The notes below the pieces were generated by a model, which saw only the letters and a list, made by a program, of their open reading frames with translations, had not been told where the DNA came from and made no database searches. This document shows, piece after piece, positions 56,406 to 64,000 of a stretch of DNA of 64,000 nucleotides. Source of the DNA: Phascolarctos cinereus (lineage: Eukaryota > Chordata > Mammalia > Diprotodontia > Phascolarctidae); assembly GCF_002099425.1 (NCBI RefSeq), contig NW_018344226.1, positions 310,001-374,000 of the forward strand, written 5' to 3'. The position numbers were made by a program, and so were the translations under genes. How positions within the stretch are numbered: the stretch's first letter is position 1; each line of letters begins with the position of its first letter.

Positions 56406-56769
56406 TGTTAATTATCTGAGAAAGGGCTGGGCCAGAAAGCTGTATGTGTGGACAGAAGCAGAGGTAGAGTTCATGAGAGGAGGGCAAAGAGAAAAGATGC
56501 AAAATTGGCAAACTGGAGCCAGATATGGATACATGGTGCAGAGCTGGTCTCCCTCAACATGTCCTTTGACATCCAGTACTTATATACTTATAGACTGCCA
56601 AGAATAGGCTTCCCCAATGAGATAATTTTCTCCTTGACCAAATTGAGATTTTTCTCTTAGTTCTTGTGGAATGCTCATCTACTCTTGTGCATTATATATT
56701 TTCTCTAATATATATAACTTTCCTGATTTCTGTTTATTGGTTGCTTATAAAAATCCATTTTTCCACTGA

Positions 56770-56823
<54 letters not shown>

Positions 56824-57051
56824 AGTCTGGTGGAAGGGAACTAAACTGGTGAGAAGAAGCTATTCTCCATTTAGGAGTAAATAAAGTGTCTTTTATTCTG
56901 AATCTCTAAAAGAACATCCTATACCTAAAATATCAATATATGAGGTATGGTAGATAGATACAATTCTAGGAGATTGATGAATAAGGGAGTGAAGACTAAA
57001 CCACCAACCTTTTTTGGTTTCCTAACTCAGCTTAATTCCATTGCTTTCCCT
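56406..57051. other. Unassigned, with (TG)n at 56773-56820
   Basis: A pure TG run of about 24 units; nothing else is recognised. Confidence 0.6.
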
Positions 57052-57240
57052 CTTTTAATTTCCTGTTTATCCTGTCTATAGCTTGCTTTGTATATATTTG
57101 TTTGCATGTTGTCTCCCACATTAGACTGTAAAGTCTCTCGGGGCAGGGACTATGTTTTGGCTTTTTTTGTAACCCCAGCACTTAGCACAGTGTCTGGCAA
57201 ATAATAGGTGCTCAATAAATGCTTATTAAATGAATGAACG
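57052..57240 (+). mobile_element. L2 3' end, sense
   Basis: 'tctctcggggcagggactat', 'cttagcacagtgtctggcaa' and 'aataggtgctcaataaatgc' make a very clear L2 terminus. Confidence 0.95.
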
Positions 57241-57324
57241 AAAAGACCGGGTAGAGCAGATCCTAGATGAGATATCTGTCTATTCATGCCACACATGGGC
57301 TAGAATTTTTTATTAGATAATCAA

Positions 57325-57360
57325 TACACACACACATATGTGTGTGTGTGTGTGTATATA
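57325..57360. repeat. (AC)n-(GT)n palindrome
   Basis: An AC run joins a TG run through ATAT, giving a perfect inverted repeat of about 12 bp per arm. Confidence 0.9.
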
Positions 57361-57399
57361 CCATATGTACATTAGATTATCAGCTTCTATAACATAAGA

Positions 57400-57800
57400 A
57401 TGACATTTTATAGCACTTACTATGGGTCAGGCATTGTGCTAAGTACTTTATTTTATTTATTTTTAGGACACAAATATTTTTATTATAAATATAGCGGTCT
57501 CTTAACATTGTCATATAACCATCGAATTGATTATAATAATAAAAAGATTCAGATCTGGAAAGAACCTTAAAGGTCATCTAGTCCAACCACTTTGCAATTA
57601 TTATCTCATTTAATCCTCATAACAAACCTGGGAGGTAGGTATAATTATTGTGCCTTATTTACTGATGAGGAAACTGAGGCAAATAGAAGTTAAGTGATTT
57701 GCTGAAGATCACACAGCTAGTAAATGTTTGAGGTCGGATTTGAACTCAGGTCTTTCTAATTTAAAACCCCGAATTCTCTCCATTTTACCACCTAGGGAAC
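57400..57800 (-). mobile_element. MIR SINE, antisense, with inserted THER1/MIR3 tail
   Basis: MIR blocks 'attttatagcacttactatg' and 'atgaggaaactgaggcaaat' flank a segment (about 57450-57590) ending in 'ccttaaaggtcatctagtcc', an antisense THER1/MIR3 tail. Confidence 0.8.
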
Positions 57801-57811
57801 TGTACTATAAT

Positions 57812-57895
57812 GACATTTGTATCCTAGGTAGTGTCTGTTATAGGGCCTTGAACCTAATAATCACTTGATAAATGCTTGTTTTATTAAGCTAAATA
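57812..57895 (+). mobile_element. L2-like terminus, sense
   Basis: 'atcctaggtagtgtctgtta' and 'cttgataaatgcttgtttta' resemble a decayed L2 3' end. Confidence 0.55.
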
Positions 57896-58611
57896 GAAAG
57901 TAACATAAAATTAGGACATATTTTTAGATATTACATTCCCAGACTTCCATACTAAAGGGTGTCTAACAATGTACATAATTGATTTTAAAGGTGAATCTTC
58001 AAAATAATTCAACTTATATTTCAAAATTAACACCAAAGTTCCCTAAAAGGAATTTAGTTTTCCTTTGGTTCACAAAGGGTATAAGTGATGAGTATCAAGA
58101 TTTGTAGTTCCAGTTTTCACCTTGGCATTGTTCAGAAGAGTCTTCATGTCACCAAAGAATGACCCAACTGATTGACATTTGAAAGAGGACCCCACTAGTG
58201 TACTATTAGGAAGTGTAGTGGAGTTAGTGAATATGGCCCTACGAAATCACTGCCTTTCCCTGTCCCACCCTCACTCTACCAAGCACCATGTGCTGTGTGG
58301 ATTTTAGCTTGGGAGCTAACCAAGGTACTCCCCCATGCAGAAATATGCATAGCAAGTTCTCACACCCACTAGGGTGAATTTCCCTCCATGCACAAGAAAG
58401 AGTAAAGCTTACAGCTTCTCTTCCTTGATTTCTAGATCATAAAATGAATACATTTACTTATATCCACTAGCATATATCGAATAATAATTGGTTGGTTATT
58501 ATACTTATGAGAATTACAAGTGCTACTCCAAGTGCACAGAAATATTGCACCACTTACAAGAGAGGATTTTCTATGTTAAGTAGACCAGAACAAAGATGCA
58601 TTTATCTAGTC
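57896..58611. other. Unassigned stretch
   Basis: No element or exon recognised. Confidence 0.4.
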
Positions 58612-59620
58612 GGTTTCAATTCAATTCAACAAATAATTATTAAGTGCCTGCTCTATTCAAAGCACAGCCTGGCAATACAGAGACAAAATCTAAAACAGAC
58701 ACTGACTTCAAAGGGCTTATATTCTACTGAGAAGTAAATGAAAGGTAATTTGAGAAGGAAAAGAGTACTAAGGACTGGAGGTTATCAAGGAAGACTTCCT
58801 GTAAACGATGATGCCTGAACAGAGCCATCAATCTATAAATAAACATTTATTAATCACATACTATGTGTCAGGCACAATGCTAAGCACTGGGGATACAAAA
58901 AGAGCTTCCAATCAAATGGGGGAGACAACATAAGAACAAATATATACAAAGCAAACTATGTACAGGAGAAATAGAAAACAATTAACAGAAGGATGGCACT
59001 GGAATTAAGAGGGCTTAGGGAAGGCTTCCTATAGAAGATGAGATTTTAGTTGAGACTTAAAGGTCAGTAGTTGGAACAGATGAGGAAGATTATTCCAGGC
59101 ATGGAGGACAGCCAGAGAAAATGCCAGGAGTTGAGAGATGGAGTGTCTTGTTTGTGAAACAACCAAGAGGCCAATGTCAACAGATCAAAGAGTATGTGTT
59201 GGGGAGGAAGATGTAAGAAGACTGGAAAGGTAAGAGGGGGCTAGGTTATGAAGGGCTTTGAATACCAAATAGAGAATTTTGTATCAGCTTCTGGAGACAA
59301 TAGGAAACTACTGTAGTGTATTGAGTTGGAGTGGGGGATGACATGGTAGGACCTATGCTTTAAGAAAATCACTTTAGTGTCTGGAGAATGGGCTGGAGTG
59401 GGGAGAGATTTGAGGTAGGCAGAGCCAGCAGCAGACCATTGAAATAATCAAAGAGTGAAATGATGAGAGCTTACACTAGTGGTGGGAATATCAAAAGAAG
59501 GAAGGGGGCATATTAGAGAGATGTTGCAAAGACAAAATCGTCAGGCCTTGGCAACAGTTTGGATGTGGGAGGTTGAGGATGAGAGATATCCAGGAATCCA
59601 GATGTCTTGAAGTATGATTC
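58612..59620 (-). mobile_element. L2 LINE, antisense, two copies end to end
   Basis: A first terminus (58612-58828: 'tcaacaaataattattaagt') is followed by a second longer copy (58829-59620). The second reads 'ctatgtgtcaggcacaatgc', 'gcttcctatagaagatgaga', 'gagagatggagtgtcttgtt', 'gaagggctttgaataccaaa' and 'gcagaccattgaaataatca' in full antisense L2 order. Confidence 0.92.
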
Positions 59621-59639
59621 CCATTGTGAAACTTTTCTA

Positions 59640-60150
59640 TAAATTAGGAGTCTGAACTATATAATCTAATCATTAGAATTCCACTCAAACCTCATTCTCT
59701 TTCTGACTTTGCTATTATCATATGTCTCTCATATTCAAATGCTGTTATTGTTCAGTCATGTCTGATTCTTCATGACCCCATTTGAGGTTTTCTTGGCAAA
59801 GATAGTGGAGTGGGTTGCCATTTCCTTCTCCAGCTCAGGTGAGAAAACTGAGGCAAACAGAGTTAAGTGACTTACTTAAGGTCACGCAGTTAGTGAGTTT
59901 CTGAGGCCAGACTGGAACTCAAGAAGATGAGTCTTCCTGACTTCAGGGCTGGCACTTTATCCACTGTACCACCTAGCTGTCATTGTTCAAAATCTTGAGG
60001 TTTTGTCTCAGACTCTTCCCCTATCCTTTATCACTTGTGTCTAAATATCAGTTACTAAGTTCTGTAGATTTCTCTTTTCTATGCATACTATCACCACCCC
60101 AATAAGGTGGGATGCTGCCTGGATTATTGCAAGAGCCTTGTCATAGGATG
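59640..60150 (+). mobile_element. Degenerate L2, sense, split by MAR1
   Basis: After the SINE, 'cagttactaagttctgtaga' and 'cctggattattgcaagagcc' fit internal L2. Confidence 0.55.
59742..59982 (-). mobile_element. MAR1-type SINE, antisense
   Basis: 'catttgaggttttcttggca', 'gagaaaactgaggcaaacag' and terminal 'taccacctagctgtc'. Confidence 0.92.
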
Positions 60151-61170
60151 GATATCTATCAGTGTTTTCTTACACATGGGTTAGGCTCACTCCTCCTTTT
60201 CTATACAAAGGATTATTTTTTCCCTAAAAGGAAACAGAGGTCCCAGGACCTTACTGGTCCCTGTGACCAGCTTCCAGGTCACCTAAGAGGGCAAAATTCT
60301 CACCCACATGCAGTAGGGACCTTCTTGCTTCATTTCTGAAATCCACGTGAATCACCATTTCCTTTACCATAGTCCTGACCTGATGGCCAGATGTTTCATA
60401 AAGAGACAAGTGACCGTGTCCAGAAAAGCTAAGAACCATTGTATCTTTCCCCCCCAATTATCCTTGCTGATAAAGCAGGTCTATATCACAGTTGACCTTA
60501 TCACTTCTCCAACTCCTTTTGAAAACAATAGTTTCTTCCCCTCTCCTTGCAGTAGCGAAATTAGCCTGGCAAAATGCAACAGGCACAGTGAATGACAAGA
60601 GACTGGGTGGTTTTGTGCCAGATCCAAGACAGGGAAATAGTTCATGCCAGGCCATTTTCAGCACAAATCTGGATTCAGTCTTTTCATCAAATGAGTCTTT
60701 GTTGTAAATGAAATCATGGCATTTATCTAGTCAGCAAACTGCTCCTTACTTGCTTCCTAATCATTGGAATGCTCTCTTCTGGCTTTTCAATCTCTTGGTA
60801 CACTGCCTAGTACTCTTCATGGCAGCCTCCTTAGGGATTATCCCACTCTTGCTTAATACCTCTCTCCAATCCTCTCTCCCTAACACTGAAATATGTCTTT
60901 CCTTCTAGAAATTCTGTATTGTTCTCTTTCTTCTATTCAGAAACATTTACTTTGGCATCAACCTTCAGTTTGTCCAAAGGAATTCAGCAGCATCCAAATT
61001 TACCATTCACTCCCCTAAGGCTCTCTGGCATCCTCAATTGACTTCTGAAGAATAACATCATTTCCTTCTCCCTTTTTACCATCTCTGTACTGAAATCATT
61101 GGCCTTGTAAGAAATGTTTCTTGACTGCCAACAATAGCCTGAACATAGAGTCCAACATTTTATCTTCAGG
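60151..61170. other. Unassigned 1 kb stretch
   Basis: Open frames of 60-80 residues occur on both strands without domains. Decayed L2 may be present after 60750, but I cannot show it. Confidence 0.35.
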
Positions 61171-61631
61171 TTCCCTTCTCTCCTCTGTCTCTTCCTCTCC
61201 TTCTCTCTCTCCCTCTCCCCTCCTCTTCTCTCCTCTCTTCCTCTTCTTCCTCCTCCCTCTTCTCCTTCTTCTTCTTCTTCTTCTTCTTCTTCTCCTTCTC
61301 TTTCTCCTTCTCCTTCTCCTTCTTCTCCTCCTCCTCCTTCTTCTTCTTCTCCTTCTCCTTCTCCTTCTCCTTCTCCTTCTCCTTCTCCTTCTCCTTCTCC
61401 TTCTCCTTCTCCTTCTCCTTCTCCTTCTCCTTCTCCTCCTTCTTCTTCTCCTTCTTCTCCTTCTTCTCCTTCTCCTTCTTCTCCTTCTTCTCCTTCTTCT
61501 TCTTCTTCTTCTTCTTCTTCTTCTTCTTCTCTTCTTCTTCTTCTTCTCTTCTTCTTCTTCTTCTTCTTCTTCTTCTTCTTCTTCTTCTTCTTTTCTTCTT
61601 CTTCTTCTTCTCTCTCTCCCTATCCTCTCTA
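61171..61631 (+). repeat. Long polypyrimidine (TTC)n/(TTCTCC)n tract
   Basis: Bases 61188-61621 are pyrimidine without exception (434 nt). Pure TTC blocks lie at about 61262-61294, 61494-61530 and 61555-61592, and a TTCTCC hexamer array at about 61344-61436. The complementary strand is a GAA/GGAGAA purine run. Leu/Phe/Ser and Lys/Glu frames through it are artefacts. Confidence 0.98.
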
Positions 61632-62334
61632 CCTGCTGTTGCTTTTCTTGAATTTTTCATCAGATAACTGGTCCCCAAATCCCTCCACATAGCAAATTTT
61701 CAGGGTTTACATAAGTGCCATTCTTAAATGGCAAACACAAGTCCTAGTGACATTGAAAAGGAAGGAGGAAAAAAAGGAAAAGAATTATACAACCAAGAAT
61801 ATGAACCATTTCACAGCAAATGGAATATTTAGCAGTTTCAGAGGCAGATGCACTGGATTTGTTAGGGCATATTGATGTGCCAAAGAATTTTTAACTTAAA
61901 ACACCACTACTGATACCACAGGGGAAACACACATAAAAATAGGCATATGGTCATATGACTTGGGCACAGTATGCTAACAATGATCTGCCAATGAAGTGGG
62001 ATGGCAGCTGACCAGGGCACAACATTCACCGGCCTCAGCAGGGATCAAAGCAGACTGCTAGAGAAAGCTTCAGAGATTCACAAGCAACTGTCATTTAGCC
62101 AAAAGAAACTCAAGAACCAATAGATGAACAATGTGGCTAACTGCACATCCAATTTCCAAAGGTACTCCAATACCTAAACAAGAGATTATAGCCCTAAGTC
62201 ACATACACATATACACACACCATACCTCACACACACATATACATATACTCCAACTACATGCACGATCTCATTCTAAAGAAAGCCAAATCTCCTTTTAAAG
62301 AAAAAAGCATTAGCACAAAAAATGACTAGGAAAT
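61632..62334. other. Unassigned stretch
   Basis: A short CA-rich run lies at about 62203-62250; nothing else is recognised. Confidence 0.4.
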
Positions 62335-62575
62335 CCAATAATAATAACACTAATAATAATATTAGTGGCATTTATGCAGAGTTTCAAGGTTTACAAAGTG
62401 ATTTAGAAACATGATATCATTTGATCTTCATAACAACCATGAGAGGGAGGTGTTATTATTACATTTTACAGATGAGGAAACTGAGGCAGTAGATGTTTGA
62501 GGCCAGATTTTAACTCAGCTCTTCCTGACTCCAGGTCCAGCACTCTATCCACTGTGCCCCTTAGCTACCTCTGCA
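62335..62575 (-). mobile_element. MIR SINE, antisense
   Basis: 'agtggcatttatgcagagtt', 'cagatgaggaaactgaggca' and 'ctctatccactgtgcccctt'. Confidence 0.88.
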
Positions 62576-63177
62576 ATTCAACATACTAGTTGGGGAGGGT
62601 CTACATTCTACTGGAGGATCGGAATTCAACCTGTACACAATGAAAGACAGAGGAGTCAAGGGGACCTTTGGCTACTTTGCATTGGAACACATTTTTCAAC
62701 TCTGAAATTCTAAGGACTGGAGCCAATGGGCTCTCAGCCTGAGTTTGTGTGACTTTAGAAACTGTAGGAAAACTTACACACACACATAAAGTTGTAGCTT
62801 TCTTTAAAGTTTTATCATTTATCTACCACCTATCTTCCCAAAGATGCTATTTTCTTTTTTTTTTCTTCCTCTCTAAATTTCCTCATCATGTTTTGTTTAT
62901 CATACCTTATAGCTTCATGTCAGTACAATCCACCTAGGGCAAGGAAAGACATCTCTTTACAATCTAATTCCATCCTCTTTGATGGAACATGTATTATTCT
63001 GTAATAATATTTTTAATGTTGATATTAAAGGGTAGATTTTCAATTTTTAAAAAATAATCTTAGATTTGCATGTTTGCACTGAGATACAGTAAGGACTGGA
63101 CCCGAGATTCAATGGGATAGGAAATGCCCAAGTGAGGAAACTTCCTTACCCAAAGATAAGATAGCACTTCTCAGCAA
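62576..63177. other. Unassigned stretch
   Basis: AT-rich, with a T-run near 62853-62863; no exon or element supported. Confidence 0.4.
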
Positions 63178-63193
63178 TTTGTACTCAGGGTGA

Positions 63194-63342
63194 GGGGGCA
63201 GCTAGGCGGTGCAGTGCATAGAGCACCGGCCCTGGATTCAGGAGTACCTGAGTTCGAATCTGGCCTCAGACACATAACACTTACTAGCTGTGTGACTCTG
63301 GGCAAGTCACTTAACCCCAACTGCCTTACTACAAAAAAAAAA
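63194..63342 (+). mobile_element. Marsupial tRNA-derived SINE, near intact, with TSD
   Basis: The head 'gggggcagctaggcggtgca' starts at about 63194 and the body 'gagttcgaatctggcctcag' keeps a B-box-like GTTCGAATC at 63252-63260, followed by an A-tail. TTTGTACTCAGGGTGA (63178-63193) and TTTATACTCAGGGTGA (63343-63358) form the TSD with one difference. It looks like one of the youngest SINEs in the window. Confidence 0.95.
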
Positions 63343-63359
63343 TTTATACTCAGGGTGAT

Positions 63360-63490
63360 CCTAGTTCAGTAAAACACTAAGTGACCTGCCCAGAGTCATA
63401 CAGTCAGTATAATATGTGTCAAAGGTAAGATTTGAACCTAAGTCGCCCTGGTTTTGAGGCCATCCTTCTATCTATTGTTCCATGCTCTGT
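63360..63490 (-). mobile_element. MIR fragment, antisense
   Basis: 'cactaagtgacctgcccaga' and 'gatttgaacctaagtcgccc'. Confidence 0.7.
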
Positions 63491-63599
63491 TTCCCCTAAA
63501 TTATTTCCTATGCTTTTTAGCTTTGTGATTTATTAATTTTCCTTATTTTCAAAGAATTTCATGAGATACTTGCTGAGTGTTCACTCAAAGAACTATACA

Positions 63600-63790
63600 A
63601 ATTTTTTAGTTGGAATGGACCATCTGAACCAACACATGACAAAGAATCCCCACTACAATATCATGAAAAATGACCTCCCAGTCTGATCAAAAGCCTCTTT
63701 CATGACTCTTCTTGACAAAGATACCACAATGGCTTGCCGTTCCTTCTCCAGCTCATTTTACACATAGGAATTGAGGCAAACAACTGAACA
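63600..63790 (-). mobile_element. L3 3' scrap then MAR1 fragment, antisense
   Basis: 63600-63695 resembles antisense L3 end ('ccccactacaatatcatgaa'). 63697-63790 is a truncated MAR1: 'atggcttgccgttccttctc', 'aattgaggcaaacaactgaa'. Confidence 0.6.
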
Positions 63791-64000
63791 ACTGAACAAC
63801 ATATTTATTTATGAATTTCTGTTACCTGCTTCATTCTGTGCTCTGGAAGATACCTTTTTTGTGTTTTAGAGAATTAATGCATCGTTTTATAGGTTTGATT
63901 TTTAAACTTTTTAAAAAGTTACTAATATATTTATTTTTGACACATGGCATTAACCAATGATACTAATCTTTTATTATGAAGTCTTAGACCTACCCTACCT

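Noticed and set aside
61121-61690. Frames of 174-176 residues, Leu/Phe/Ser-rich on plus and Lys/Glu-rich on minus
   Set aside because: They are translations of a simple polypyrimidine repeat; low complexity in every frame.
63194-63342. tRNA gene suspected from a B-box-like GTTCGAATC
   Set aside because: It is the tRNA-derived head of a SINE, followed by SINE body and A-tail; no cloverleaf end is present.
1-64000. CRISPR arrays, operons, origins or bacterial elements
   Set aside because: All direct repeats found are SINEs, LINEs, TSDs or microsatellites of a vertebrate genome.

Overview
The window reads as non-coding vertebrate nuclear DNA from a marsupial (metatherian) genome. The evidence is the repeat content. 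It holds tRNA-derived SINEs whose head reads like GGCAGCTAGGTGGCGCAGTG, SINEs with an RTE-type 3' tail (MAR1-like), MIR/THER1-class SINEs, many L2 and L3/CR1 fragments still recognisable on both strands, an RTE LINE remnant and marsupial-type L1 copies. I cannot tell an American from an Australian lineage. The sequence is AT-rich, poor in CpG, and I see no CpG island. I found no convincing host gene, tRNA or other RNA gene; every open frame with recognisable protein similarity belongs to a LINE. Family names come from remembered consensus sequences, not a database search, and most element edges are good to about 10-30 bases.

Layout. 0-5 kb: antisense L2, then a 5'-truncated sense L1 with a perfect 19-bp target-site duplication (TSD). 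5-10 kb: MIR pieces and an L3/CR1 element broken by three later insertions. 10-17 kb: a cluster of MIR, MAR1 and L2 units, two of which share the same MIR/MAR1 junction. 17-24 kb: an RTE LINE 3' end and a second nested L3. 24-26.5 kb: an antisense L1 copy, inverted relative to the first. 26.5-31.5 kb: sparse repeats, the largest stretch with little that I can identify. 31.5-47 kb: dense MIR, L2 and MAR1 fragments and two older L1 pieces. 47-50.5 kb: opposed polypyrimidine and polypurine tracts and a long L2 copy keeping its reverse-transcriptase motif. 50.5-57 kb: older antisense L1 copies with nested SINEs, then L2. 57-64 kb: MIR, L2 and MAR1, and an uninterrupted 434-nt pyrimidine run.

Nothing here looks like a cooperating set of host genes. 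The interactions visible are between transposable elements: an RTE LINE and SINEs carrying an RTE-like tail, a zinc-finger-tailed LINE fragment and a SINE that appears to share its 3' end, and a recurring unit with an L2-like tail. TSDs give a relative order of insertion at several nested loci. I found no previously undescribed biological system that I can defend; the best leads are those LINE-SINE relationships, the repeated MIR/MAR1 composite and the triplex-prone tract.
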